A DNA stretch of 64,000 nucleotides from Nocardia uniformis NBRC 13702 (GCF_001613345.1 NZ_BDCE01000045.1:62001-126000), one strand, 5' to 3'; counted from the first letter of the stretch, positions 16,725-25,056 are shown. Notes: generated from the letters alone by a model not told the origin. Made by a program: numbers and translations.

Positions 16725-16959
16725 ACCGGCGCTCCCGTGGTTGCCTCGAATGCCTTGCGGCGCTGGCCGGTTCGGGCCTTGGGCTCCCCATCCCATCCGT
16801 GCGGCGTCATCTGTTCCCTCCCGGTAGAAGATCGACCTGCACCGTCGATCCTATTGGACTCCATAGCAAGGCAAAGGATCTCGCCGAGACGGGAAGTGTG
16901 GTGTCGATGACAGTCGACCCGGGTGGCCGTCGCGACAGCCACCCGGGTCGAATCGGTGG

Positions 16960-17901
16960 TCAGGGGTTTTCGGCCGCGATATCGACGAGCCAGTTGCGCA
17001 ACCAGGTGGTGGCGGTGGTGCCGTTCTCGTCAACCACATAGGTCGGATACTTCTGGTGCGCTCCGGAGACGAGGAACTCCTGCACCTGCCGCACCCACTG
17101 CTCACCTGCCGGGTCGTCCGCCGGGGCCGCGAGGATGCCTGTAATGCCGGGGAAGAGCGCCTCGGTCAGGATCGACTGCAGGGACATGACGTAATTGCCG
17201 GCCTGCAGCGGATCCGGTGCGGACAGCTGGGTGAAGAATCCGGCGAAACGTCCGGCGAGATCGTCATTGGGCACCGAGCAGTACAGATCGCCCTCGACGC
17301 AGAAGGTCCGCACCTTCGAACTCAGAAAGCCGAATCCGCCGACGCGCGCCCCGCCCGCGCCCGCGCCCGGCACCGGCGGGCCGATCAGCGCGTCATTGAG
17401 CGAGCGGCGCGGGTCGGACAGCAGCCCGACCGCGGCCACCCGGTCCGGCGACACCACACCGAGTCCGGTGCCGATCTCCGCGGCCAGGTCTCCGGCCGCA
17501 TCCGCGCCCTGGCTGTAGCCGATCAATGCGAAACGTGTTGCGCTGCACCGGGCCGCCATACCGGCGATCATCTTGCGGGCATTGTCGACGCCCTCCCGCT
17601 TGGAGCGGCCATAGACCTCACCCTCCCAGGGGAGTGCCGTGGCCGCGTAACTGACGTAGTCGGTGCGCACTGTGCCGGGCAACCCTCGGGTGACGAGGGA
17701 CAGCATCCCCTGGCTCGGATCATCGCGGGAGGTTTCCCAGGTGCCGGGCACGGCCACCACGTTCAAATCCGGGCAATCGCTGGGTGCCGCATCCGCCGGC
17801 GGCGTGTCGGTTGTTATCCAAAGCATCCCTGCCGCAACCGCTACGACCGCTGTCGCGACCGAGCACGCTGTCCTGAGTGACCGTGCTGTTCGAAATGACA
17901 A
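16960..17901 (-). CDS. Secreted cutinase-family serine esterase
   Basis: 313 residues. Signal peptide about 1-38 (basic start, hydrophobic core, ADA-AP cleavage region), then a cutinase domain: nucleophile elbow GYSQGAD (catalytic Ser), then FCVEGDLYC with the acid residue and flanking Cys, and SGAHQKY with the His. These are alpha/beta-hydrolase fold esterases or lipases common in mycobacteria and nocardiae, acting on lipid or polyester substrates outside the cell. The C-terminal extension of about 60 residues beyond the His resembles the longer mycobacterial Culp proteins. Confidence 0.9.
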   Translation of the reverse strand: MSFRTARSLRTACSVATAVVAVAAGMLWITTDTPPADAAPSDCPDLNVVAVPGTWETSRDDPSQGMLSLVTRGLPGTVRTDYVSYAATALPWEGEVYGRSKREGVDNARKMIAGMAARCSATRFALIGYSQGADAAGDLAAEIGTGLGVVSPDRVAAVGLLSDPRRSLNDALIGPPVPGAGAGGARVGGFGFLSSKVRTFCVEGDLYCSVPNDDLAGRFAGFFTQLSAPDPLQAGNYVMSLQSILTEALFPGITGILAAPADDPAGEQWVRQVQEFLVSGAHQKYPTYVVDENGTTATTWLRNWLVDIAAENP

Positions 17902-18076
17902 GCTTCACACTCCTTGCTCGGACGATTCCAAGGTGGGAAGGCGCGCACCCCGCCCATTGCCGACAAACCGACCACAGCGAATGTCAGGCAACCCATGTGT
18001 ACCGTCAGAAAGTACCAAGAAAGTGGCGAGTCGGTAATCGTTCCGCGCCAGGCTTTTCGCGTGAATAGCAGACCCT
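17902..18076. other. Promoter region of the cutinase gene
   Basis: Between the cutinase start and the small remnant at 18077. It should carry the cutinase promoter on the minus strand. No clear operator or hairpin is visible. Confidence 0.4.
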
Positions 18077-18214
18077 TCAGCCTGCGGCTTTCCGTACGAG
18101 CTCAGCGATCCGCGCCTCGTTGTCGGCGTTTCTGCAAAACTGATCAATCGTCCGACGTGCGAGCAATTCGCGCCGCCACCGCACCATCGCATCGGTGTAT
18201 CGGCGTCGCAGAAC
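18077..18214 (-). pseudogene. Short gene remnant or very small ORF
   Basis: A minus-strand frame ends at TGA 18077-18079 and is open to a stop at 18215-18217. Its translation has protein-like composition (YTDAMVRWRRELLARRTIDQ, then FCRNADNEARIAELVRKAAG), typical of the helical C-terminus of a larger protein, but the only ATG (18187) would give 36 residues. It directly follows the SRPBCC gene. I read it as the tail of a decayed gene; a genuine microprotein is possible. The overlapping 95-codon frame starting at 18192 looks non-coding. Confidence 0.4.
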
Positions 18215-18234
18215 TCACCGGAGTGGGCGCTGGC

Positions 18235-18714
18235 TCAGTTTTCGAGTACCTCGCGCAGTTTCAACAGGGTGGTCTTCCAGCCTCGCTCCATATAGTTGCG
18301 GGCCATCTTCTGTCGACGGTTCTCGATGTCGAAACCGGTCTGCGTCAACAGGAGTCGCGTACCACGGCCCTGTGGCTTGATCGTCCAGTCGACAACCCAC
18401 CGCGCGGGATACTTGGCACGCAGATCGACCCAGGTGTGGGTCAACTGCTCACCCGGCTGCACCACGAGGACTTCACAGGCGATCTCACCGGTCGGCTCGG
18501 TCGGCACCACGAAAATGAAATGCGTTCCGACTGTCGCGGCGAACCCGTTCGACCGCATCAACCATCGCTCGATCAGTTCCGGCTCCGTCAGAGCACGCCA
18601 CACGGCGTCCGGCGGCTGCGGAAAGAACCTGCCGATCTCGACCGCAGCGGGATTCAACTCGTGATCAGAAATCACGGCACACCGCCTCAACGAATCCAGC
18701 CATGCCAACAGCAT
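18235..18714 (-). CDS. SRPBCC / AHSA1-type START-fold protein
   Basis: Up to 159 residues; a GTG at 18675 would give 146 residues starting VISDHELNPAAVEIGRFF and fits the usual family start better. The AHSA1/SRPBCC signature is clear: FPQPPDAVWRALTEPELIERW, then a mid-domain LTHTWVD and a C-terminal RGWKTTLLKLREVLEN helix. Such domains form a hydrophobic pocket for lipids or small ligands and often pair with an ArsR regulator gene; no such partner is intact here, though gene remnants lie on both sides. Confidence 0.75.
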   Translation of the reverse strand: MLLAWLDSLRRCAVISDHELNPAAVEIGRFFPQPPDAVWRALTEPELIERWLMRSNGFAATVGTHFIFVVPTEPTGEIACEVLVVQPGEQLTHTWVDLRAKYPARWVVDWTIKPQGRGTRLLLTQTGFDIENRRQKMARNYMERGWKTTLLKLREVLEN

Positions 18715-18776
18715 CCCAGATCCCCGCGCCGCGAGCCCGCTAGAACCTGCTGGTAATTACCCGGATTCGGGCGAGG

Positions 18777-19001
18777 TCACGATGCCGGCAGCCAGCCTTC
18801 CCAGCGGGAGAGCCACCACTGGTCACCACGATCGAGCGCAACCGCCGCCCGTTCGGCCTCGGCCCAGACAGCTGCGGCCTCCGCCGGGCTGAGCCGACCA
18901 CTCGCCACCTGCTCCGCGACATGGATAGCCAGACGTGGCCGTGCAGCACTTCTCGCAGCTGTACCAGGGATCCGACCGGGAACCTCTTCATTGCGGCCAC
19001 G
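18777..19001 (-). pseudogene. Start-less gene remnant with conserved-looking C-terminus
   Basis: A minus-strand frame from 19001 to TGA 18777-18779 encodes 74 residues with strong protein character (LAIHVAEQVASGRLSPAEAA, then DRGDQWWLSRWEGWLPAS), yet it has no ATG or GTG before the middle of the stretch and a TAG immediately upstream. The annotated-looking 86-codon frame in the same place (18740-19000) is rich in Arg and lacks this character. I read it as the 3' part of a decayed gene, or a gene with a frameshift near its start. Family not recognised. Confidence 0.45.
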
Positions 19002-19072
19002 CTAGTCGTGCGACGGCCTGCGGCACCGGCAACCGTGGTTGGGGGCGAGCAGGCGGCACTCCCTGATATAAA

Positions 19073-19091
19073 TTAGGTTAGCCTTACTTGC
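19073..19091 (+). promoter_or_regulatory. Iron box (IdeR/DtxR-type operator)
   Basis: TTAGGTTAGCCTTACTTGC matches the IdeR/DtxR consensus TTAGGTTAGGCTAACCTAA exactly over its first nine bases and well in the centre, with divergence in the last four. It lies 18 bp before the flavodoxin start, where bound repressor would block transcription. Iron-replete repression of the flavodoxin is inferred. Confidence 0.7.
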
Positions 19092-19108
19092 ATTGAAGGG
19101 AGTTGTGC

Positions 19109-19561
19109 GTGCGCGTCGTTATTCTTTTCGGATCTGAACTGGGCACCTCCGAGCTGGTCGCCGAGTCCGTGGCCGATGAACTTTCGGCACATGATGTGTC
19201 GGTTTTCGATATGACGGACTTCGATCCCGGCGACCTCGAGCCGACTGATTTCCACATCGTCGTCTGCTCCACCTCCGGCGACGGGGAACTGCCGACCGGG
19301 GCCGAGCCCTTCTTCAATGCGCTCGATGCCACACAACCGGACCTGACCGGGCTGCGGTTCGGCGTCTTCGGGCTCGGCGACAGCATCTATGGCGACACCT
19401 ACAACCGTGGCGGTGAGATCGCGGCCGAGAAACTCACAGAATGTGGCGCTGTCCAGGTCGGCGAGCATGCCCGGTACGACTCGTCGACGGAGGTGCGGCC
19501 GCAGGAGATGGCGCGGGAATGGGCTCGGACATTGCCGATCCCGGCCCTCATGACCACGTGA
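19109..19561 (+). CDS. Flavodoxin / MioC-like FMN protein under an iron box
   Basis: 150 residues. Start GTG 19109 (VRVVILFGSELGTSELVAES) is set by a GAAGGGA ribosome binding site 7 bp upstream. The FMN phosphate loop GSELGTSE, the ring-binding loop CSTSGDGELPTGAEPF, and VFGLGDSIYGDTYNRGG are those of short-chain flavodoxins of the MioC/diflavin-reductase type. Flavodoxins replace ferredoxins as electron carriers under iron limitation, which agrees with the iron box just upstream. It is convergent with the P450 gene, with 27 bp between their stops, raising the possibility that it serves as an alternative electron donor to that P450; this is inference only. Confidence 0.85.
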   Translation: MRVVILFGSELGTSELVAESVADELSAHDVSVFDMTDFDPGDLEPTDFHIVVCSTSGDGELPTGAEPFFNALDATQPDLTGLRFGVFGLGDSIYGDTYNRGGEIAAEKLTECGAVQVGEHARYDSSTEVRPQEMAREWARTLPIPALMTT

Positions 19562-19588
19562 GGACGCAGTCCCGCTGCCACACAACCT

Positions 19589-20815
19589 TCAGGAGTAGGC
19601 GACCTTCCAGCTCTTGATCGCGTTCAGCCAGCTCGAGCGCAGCCGGACCGGCTCGGAGATCTCGCGCAGGTTCGGCATCACGTCGGCGATGGTATTGAAC
19701 ATGAGGTCGATCTGCAGACGCGCCAGGTTGGTGCCCGCGCAGTGGTGGGTGCCGTTGCCGCCGAAGCCGACATGCGGGTTGTGCTCGCGCAGCACGTCGA
19801 ACTCGTAGGGGTTCTCGAAGTGGTCCTCGTCGAAGTTGGCGGAGGCGTAGAACAATCCGAGGCGGTCGCCCTTGGCAATGGCTTGACCGCCGATTTCGGT
19901 GTCCTGCATGGCGGTTCGCTGGATGGAGAGCACGGGGCTGGCCCAGCGGACGATCTCGTCGGGAGCGGTGCGGGGGCGCTGCTCCTTGTAGATCTCCCAC
20001 TGGTCGGGGTTATCGACGAAGGCCTTCATACCGAGGGTGATGGCATTGCGAATCGTCTCGTTGCCGCCGACGATGAGGAGGACGACGAACCAGGCGAACT
20101 CATCCGAGGCCAGGGCCTCGCCCTCGACATCGGCGTGCAGCAGCGAGGTGACGATATCGTCCATGGGGCACCTGCGCTTCTCCTCGGCGAGGTTCCACGC
20201 GTAACCCATGACCTCCGCGGTGGCCATCCGGTGATCGCCCTCGAAGTCCGGATCCTCGAATCCCATCATCTGGTTCGTCCACGCGAAGATCTTCCGGCGA
20301 TCGTCCTGCGGGACCCCGAGCAGTTCGGCGATCGCCTGCAACGGCAGTTCGGAGGCGACCTGATCGACGAAGTCGCCGCCGCCGGTTTCCTTGGCCTCGT
20401 GGACGATTCGTTCGGCACGGTCGCGCAACGCGTCACGCAGCAAATCCATGGCGCGCGGGGTGAAGCTCTTGGAGATGATGCGGCGGAACTTGGTGTGCTT
20501 GGGCGGATCCATATTCAGCAGCAGCGAGCGCTGAATCTCGATCTCCGCGCGGGTGGTACCGCTGGGCATCCGGATGACGGCGGTGTTCTCCTCCGAGGAG
20601 AAGATATCCGGCTTCCGGGAAATCTCCTTGATGTCATCGAGTTTGGTAATCGCCCAGTAGCCTCCGGTGTCGTACCCGCTCACACCGTCGGGCTGCGGGA
20701 TCCAGTAGACCGGTGCGGTACGCCGCAGCTGCGCGAACTCCTCGACGGGCAGACGATGGACGAGGAACTCCGGATCGGTGAAATCGATACCGGCGGGGAT
20801 GGACGGGGCGGACAC
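19589..20815 (-). CDS. Cytochrome P450, CYP125-like steroid C26(27)-monooxygenase
   Basis: 408 residues, from GTG 20815 with an AGGAGG ribosome binding site just upstream. P450 landmarks: I-helix VGGNETIRNAIT, ExxR in TAPDEIVRWASPV, and the heme loop FGGNGTHHCAG with the Cys ligand. The N-terminal GIDFTDPEFLVHRLPVEEFAQLR, SRKPDIFSSEEN and the C-terminal RLRSSWLNAIKSW follow mycobacterial CYP125A1 closely by memory. CYP125 oxidises the cholesterol side-chain terminus at the start of its breakdown. The Ala after the heme Cys (CAG rather than CIG) is a minor variation. No KstR-type operator is seen upstream, unlike the steroid genes at 24 and 27 kb. Confidence 0.8.
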   Translation of the reverse strand: MSAPSIPAGIDFTDPEFLVHRLPVEEFAQLRRTAPVYWIPQPDGVSGYDTGGYWAITKLDDIKEISRKPDIFSSEENTAVIRMPSGTTRAEIEIQRSLLLNMDPPKHTKFRRIISKSFTPRAMDLLRDALRDRAERIVHEAKETGGGDFVDQVASELPLQAIAELLGVPQDDRRKIFAWTNQMMGFEDPDFEGDHRMATAEVMGYAWNLAEEKRRCPMDDIVTSLLHADVEGEALASDEFAWFVVLLIVGGNETIRNAITLGMKAFVDNPDQWEIYKEQRPRTAPDEIVRWASPVLSIQRTAMQDTEIGGQAIAKGDRLGLFYASANFDEDHFENPYEFDVLREHNPHVGFGGNGTHHCAGTNLARLQIDLMFNTIADVMPNLREISEPVRLRSSWLNAIKSWKVAYS

Positions 20816-21194
20816 GGAACCTCCTGTGGCACTTGAGCATTAGAAGTCAACCACGGAGAGGGAGGTGCCGCGCGCCGTGCGACTGCGAGGAAATGTGCTG
20901 CGCTGGTGATGAACACGATCTGCCGCGGGGCGACGGGAGCCCTCAATGTGAGGGAATTGTTGGTCACAATTGGTGATCGACGTTTCACCGCAATGTGTTT
21001 GGGATGTCGCTCGTGGCGGCGTCGCCGGGTGTGGACGTCTGTTACCCCGGTCGGGACGTCGATACCCGAACCGGGGACGTGGTGCGGTTTCTCACGTTTT
21101 CGGCTCAGCCGATCGATGGTTGGTTCTTGTGGCGCAGCCCATAGTCGATGTCGCCACGAGAACCGGGGCACCGGCGTCTGGTGTGCGAACCGGA
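20816..21194. other. Intergenic region with two strong hairpins
   Basis: About 380 bp between the P450 start and the PPOX gene stop. It contains two stem-loops: CCCCGGTCGGG (21044-21054) with CCCGAACCGGGG (21064-21075), and GGTTCTTGTGGCG (21122-21134) with CGCCACGAGAACC (21152-21164). Neither has a T-run. They could end minus-strand transcription of the PPOX gene or form an RNA structure before the P450. No gene is seen. Confidence 0.5.
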
Positions 21195-21698
21195 TCAGCG
21201 GGTGAGCATGCGCGGGGGATTCGGGTGCACGTCCACGAACGCGACCAGGTCACCGTAGGGAACGCTGCCGTGCGTGAAACGATGAGCCATGCGCGCCAAC
21301 GCGGTTCGCGCTCCGTACTTGATCCGCATGGCTTCATACACTCGTGCGGCCAGGCGTGCGTCGCGGACTATATAGACGGTGCCGTACTGCTGACGGGTAT
21401 TGAGGGCCGGTCGGCCGCGCCAGTCTCCCGGCTGGATCACCACTCGCGGATCGTGTGCCAACTGCTCTGCCTCGACGCCATATGAGGACAGCAGAAAATT
21501 CAACCGCCCGTGCTCGGCCGGAATGACCAGGTGCGGCGTCGTCGCGATGCGCCCCGGTGCGATCGGACGCGTCACCAGCACGGATTTCGCATCCCACCAC
21601 GGCGATCCTTGATGCCATACGCCGGCTCCCGCGGGCCGGTCGGGCGTCATATCGCGATTCTGGTACACGGTTGCTACAGGTGCGGCACTCGATGTCAT
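21195..21698 (-). CDS. PPOX / split-beta-barrel flavin-binding protein
   Basis: 167 residues. After about 35 variable residues comes a pyridoxamine-phosphate-oxidase-like barrel: KSVLVTRPIAPGRIATTPHL, AEQLAHDPRVVIQPGDWRGR, and a C-terminal YGDLVAFVDVHPNP. Families with this fold use FMN, F420 or heme, and several act as F420H2-dependent reductases in mycobacteria; the substrate is unknown. ATG 21698 begins MTSSAAPVATVYQN; a start further in (MTPDRPAGAG) is also plausible. Likely monocistronic. Confidence 0.55.
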   Translation of the reverse strand: MTSSAAPVATVYQNRDMTPDRPAGAGVWHQGSPWWDAKSVLVTRPIAPGRIATTPHLVIPAEHGRLNFLLSSYGVEAEQLAHDPRVVIQPGDWRGRPALNTRQQYGTVYIVRDARLAARVYEAMRIKYGARTALARMAHRFTHGSVPYGDLVAFVDVHPNPPRMLTR

Positions 21699-22170
21699 AA
21701 CCGGTTCGACTCCAAAATCGTTGTTCTTCAGTACCTTTCGAACACAGGCATGTGCACGTGGGTGGGGCGCGCGGCAGCCCCGGTCCCGCTCCGGGCCCGG
21801 ATGAGTGCCGCAATTGTCCCCATCCCGAGGTTAGCGTTGCTCTTGAATGCGTGCCAGGACGCTCGGGTCGAGCAGGGGTGCGTGTCCTGCGGTTGTCTCA
21901 CATACGTCACCGACGCCACGGGGTAGTGGCATAACGACATTCGCCCGGCTCGCGCCGATACCGGCGAGCCGATCGGTGCGACGGTCGCTATTGCGGAGAT
22001 CACTATCCGGAGATGCGGGTATGAGAGAAACGGCAGGACGGCCGGTGCGGCGAGGCGGACCTTCATCGCCCGTGCGGGCGGATGTCTGCTTGCTCACGGC
22101 CGCGGGTCTCGGTTGTGAGCGGTCGTTAGGCTGAGGAAGGGAGTGTCCGGACTATCGCTAGGAGATTGTC
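21699..22170. other. Intergenic region, possible small secreted-protein gene
   Basis: No gene can be supported firmly. A 112-codon minus-strand frame (21728-22066) starts MKVRLAAPAVLPFLSYPHLR with a weak signal-peptide appearance and ends 30 bp before the PPOX gene, but an overlapping 88-codon frame (21831-22097) is equally open and neither has a clear ribosome binding site. The last 40 bp should hold the mdh promoter. Confidence 0.3.
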
Positions 22171-23175
22171 GTGAGCAGTGCCGCCCGACCCGTGACCGTT
22201 ACCGTGACCGGCGCTGCCGGACAGATTGCCTATGGGCTGCTGTTCCGGATCGCCTCCGGGGCGATGTTGGGGGCGGATACGCCGGTACGGCTGCGGCTGT
22301 TGGAGATTCCGGCTGCGGTGGGGTCGCTGGAGGGAGTGGCGATGGAGTTGGAGGATGGCGCGTTTCCGCTGCTGTCCTCGATCGATATCTCCGATGACCC
22401 GTGGGTGGGGTTCGACGGGGCGAATGTCGCGCTGCTCGTGGGGGCTCGACCGCGTACGGCGGGGATGGAACGCGGCGACCTACTGGCCGCCAACGGGCCG
22501 ATCTTCACCGATCAGGGTGCGGCTATCAATGCCAGTGCCGCTGCGGACGTCAAGGTGCTCGTCGTCGGAAATCCGGCCAATACCAATGCCTTCATCGCTA
22601 TGAGCAATGCGCCGGATGTGCCCGCGGAGCGGTTCACGGCGCTCACCCGGCTGGACCACAATCGCGCGATCGCGCAGCTGGCCAAGAAGACCGGGGTGGC
22701 GGGCACCGATTTTCGGCGGGTCGCCATCTGGGGCAACCACTCCGCCACCCAGTACCCGGATATCTCGCATGTCACCGTGGCCGGTCGGCCGGCGGTGGAG
22801 GTCATCAACGATCAGAACTGGGTGGTGAACGACTTCATTCCGACCGTGCAGCAGCGTGGGACCGCGATTATCAAGGCGCGCGGGGCGTCCTCGGCGGCCA
22901 GTGCCGCCAGCGCGGCCATCGACCACATCCGTGATTGGGCGCGGGGTTCCGCGGCGGGGGATTGGGTGTCGATGGCGGTGCCGTCGGACGGGTCCTACGG
23001 GGTGCCGGAGGGGCTGATCAGTTCGTTCCCGGTGACCTGCGCGAATGGCGAGTACAGCATTGTGCAGGGTCTCGACGTGGACGAATTCTCGCGTGGGCGA
23101 ATCGATATCAGCGTGGCCGAGCTCGAGGGCGAGCGCGATGCTGTTATCGACCTCGGATTCGCCAAGCGCGTCTGA
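22171..23175 (+). CDS. mdh: Malate dehydrogenase
   Basis: 334 residues. NAD-dependent oxidation of malate to oxaloacetate in the citrate cycle. Features: NAD-binding TVTGAAGQIAYGLLFRIASG, the active-site loop LLVGARPRTAGMERGDLL with substrate-binding arginines, VVGNPANTNAF, LTRLDHNRA with the catalytic Asp and the catalytic His in IWGNHSATQYPD. This is the type found across mycobacteria and many Gram-negatives. GTG 22171 has AGGAG 8 bp upstream. It is monocistronic as far as can be seen, with a convergent LLM oxidoreductase gene downstream. Confidence 0.95.
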   Translation: MSSAARPVTVTVTGAAGQIAYGLLFRIASGAMLGADTPVRLRLLEIPAAVGSLEGVAMELEDGAFPLLSSIDISDDPWVGFDGANVALLVGARPRTAGMERGDLLAANGPIFTDQGAAINASAAADVKVLVVGNPANTNAFIAMSNAPDVPAERFTALTRLDHNRAIAQLAKKTGVAGTDFRRVAIWGNHSATQYPDISHVTVAGRPAVEVINDQNWVVNDFIPTVQQRGTAIIKARGASSAASAASAAIDHIRDWARGSAAGDWVSMAVPSDGSYGVPEGLISSFPVTCANGEYSIVQGLDVDEFSRGRIDISVAELEGERDAVIDLGFAKRV

Positions 23176-23251
23176 GTGCCGCTCGGTGCGGACCCCGGCC
23201 CGATATAGGGGCCGGGAGTCCTCGGGACCGTGGGGATCGCGCCCGGGCCGG

Positions 23252-24124
23252 TCAGCTCAGCTTGCTGATCACATTGTCGCCGTACCACTTCAGCTTGACG
23301 ATCTTCTCTTCCAGCGACTCGGTGTCGTGCTCCATGGCGTAGGAGTTGCGGAAGCCCACAATGAGATCGGTAATGCCCTTGTCCTCGAGGCGCTTGACCC
23401 CATCGGTGGTGTAGCCGTCGCGGGAGACGGCGTGAATCTCGAACGGCGTGGAAAGGTCGCGCTCGCTGCGCAGTTCATTGATGCGGGCGAGGTACTTGTC
23501 GAGATCCTCCGCACCGCCGCCCGCGTGCATCCAGCCGTCGGTCAGGCGCACCGCGCGCTCGAGGGCGGCATCGGAGTGGCCGCCGACCAGAATGGGAAGC
23601 GGTTCGGTGGGAGCGGGAGTGAGCTTGATCTTGGGGATGTCGTAGAACTCGCCGTGGTACTCGAAGTACTCGCCGGTCGACAGGCCCTTCACGATTTCGA
23701 TGCATTCGTCGAGACGCTTACCACGCTTCTCGAACGGCACACCCATGATCTCGAAATCCTCCGGCCACGGGCTGATGCCGACGCCCAGCGCGAAGCGGTT
23801 ATTGCTCAGGCGGGCAAGCGAACTCGCCTGCTTGGCGACCAATACCGGCGGACGGATCGGCAGCTTCAGCACGAAGGGGGTGAGGCGCAGGGTGGTGGTG
23901 GCCGCGGCGATGGCCGCCGACAGGACGAAGGTCTCGATAAAGGGCTTACCGTCGAGGAACTCGCGGTTGCCGTCCTTGGTGTAGGGATACTTCGAGTCCG
24001 ACTCGGCCGGGTAGGCGATGCTGTCGGCGATGGTCATGCTGTGGAACCCGGCGGCCTCCGCGGCTTGCGCCAGCGGAATGTAGTAGTCCGGGTTGGTCAT
24101 GGCCTCCGCATAGGTGAAGCGCAT
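23252..24124 (-). CDS. LLM-class F420-dependent oxidoreductase
   Basis: 290 residues from ATG 24124 (MRFTYAEAMTNPDYYIPLAQ), with GAGAGGA upstream. The luciferase-like TIM barrel is shown by AEAAGFHSMTIADSIAYP, LARLSNNRFALGVGISPWPEDFEIMG, GKRLDECIEIVKGL and PLPILVGGHSDAALERAVR. These enzymes use reduced or oxidised F420 (sometimes FMN); the substrate is not evident. It diverges from the HsdA-like steroid dehydrogenase, and the shared upstream region carries a KstR-like palindrome, which suggests a place in steroid or lipid catabolism. Confidence 0.85.
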   Translation of the reverse strand: MRFTYAEAMTNPDYYIPLAQAAEAAGFHSMTIADSIAYPAESDSKYPYTKDGNREFLDGKPFIETFVLSAAIAAATTTLRLTPFVLKLPIRPPVLVAKQASSLARLSNNRFALGVGISPWPEDFEIMGVPFEKRGKRLDECIEIVKGLSTGEYFEYHGEFYDIPKIKLTPAPTEPLPILVGGHSDAALERAVRLTDGWMHAGGGAEDLDKYLARINELRSERDLSTPFEIHAVSRDGYTTDGVKRLEDKGITDLIVGFRNSYAMEHDTESLEEKIVKLKWYGDNVISKLS

Positions 24125-24156
24125 CTGGTCGTCCTCTCGACAGTGGGCGGGCGCCA

Positions 24157-24176
24157 AACTAGAACAGATTCTAGTT
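24157..24176. promoter_or_regulatory. KstR-like operator between LLM oxidoreductase and HsdA-like genes
   Basis: AACTAGAA-CAGA-TTCTAGTT, a perfect 8-bp inverted repeat. The core TAGAACAGATTCTA (24160-24173) differs from the KstR core TAGAACnnGTTCTA at one base. It lies 33 bp upstream of the LLM gene start and 131 bp from the divergent SDR start. A weaker half-site, GTTCTA, lies at 24292-24297 just before the SDR start. Confidence 0.6.
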
Positions 24177-24306
24177 ATGGGGTGATGCTAGCCGCATCAT
24201 CTGTCGTAGCGCGAGAGTTCTTCCAATGGTGGGAATGGTCTCGCTGGCTGAGATCGGCCTCGGTGGGGATTGCCCCGCTATTCTGAACCCTGTTCTAATC
24301 GCACCC

Positions 24307-25056
24307 ATGACGATTGCCATCACCGGCTCCGCCTCGGGTATCGGCGCGGCCACCGCCGCCGCCCTGACCGCGGCCGGGCACGACATTATCGGCATCGACC
24401 TGAAGGACGCCGATATCACCGGCGACCTCACCGATCCAGCCCTGCGCGCGGCAGCCGTCGAACAGGTGGTGGCACGCAGTGGCGGTGTGCTCGACGGGCT
24501 CGTGCTGTGCGCGGGCGTCGGCCCGCAGGTCCCGGACCCCATGCGCATTGTGGAAATCAACTACCGCAGCACCATCGCGCTGCTCGATGCCCTGCTGCCC
24601 GCCCTGCGGAAGGGCGAATCGCCCGCGGCCGTGGTGGTTTCGTCGGTGGCCTCCACTCATATCCCATGGGATAAGAACCCCGTCGCCACCGGTACCGAAG
24701 CCGAAGCCTTCGCGCAGGCCGGTGATTACGCGGGCAGCTACGCCTACGCCGCCTCCAAGAACGCCGTCACCGTCGCGGTGCGCCAACGCGCCGTCGAATG
24801 GGGAGCGGCGGGCGTGCGACTCAATACCGTCGCACCGGGCAGCGTCGACACCCCGTTGCTTCAGGCGGGTATGGATGATCCCCGCTACGGCGAGGCCATT
24901 CGCAATTTCACCTCCCCGGTGGGGCGCAATGGCCGCCCCGACGAAATCGCTGCCCTGATCGCGTATCTACTGGGCCCGCATGCCGGTTTCATACACGGCG
25001 CGCAGTTCGTCATCGATGGAGGTACCGACGCGCAGGCGCGGCCGACCGCCGTCTGA
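24307..25056 (+). CDS. SDR, HsdA-like 3-alpha-hydroxysteroid dehydrogenase/carbonyl reductase
   Basis: 249 residues. Rossmann start MTIAITGSASGIGAATAAAL (TGxxxGIG), then LDGLVLCAGVGPQ, catalytic Ser in VVVSSVASTHIPWDKNP, and YAASKNAVTVAVR (YxxxK). The unusual insertion after the Ser and the end block DTPLLQAGMDDPRYGEAI closely resemble Comamonas testosteroni HsdA by memory, which reduces 3-ketosteroids. ATG 24307 is chosen; the frame continues upstream to 24226 without a better start. Divergent promoter region with a KstR-like site. A general carbonyl reductase role remains possible. Confidence 0.8.
   Translation: MTIAITGSASGIGAATAAALTAAGHDIIGIDLKDADITGDLTDPALRAAAVEQVVARSGGVLDGLVLCAGVGPQVPDPMRIVEINYRSTIALLDALLPALRKGESPAAVVVSSVASTHIPWDKNPVATGTEAEAFAQAGDYAGSYAYAASKNAVTVAVRQRAVEWGAAGVRLNTVAPGSVDTPLLQAGMDDPRYGEAIRNFTSPVGRNGRPDEIAALIAYLLGPHAGFIHGAQFVIDGGTDAQARPTAV

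Noticed and set aside
19742..20836. A 364-codon plus-strand frame opposite the P450 gene
   Set aside because: It lacks motifs and a ribosome binding site, while the minus strand carries all P450 landmarks.
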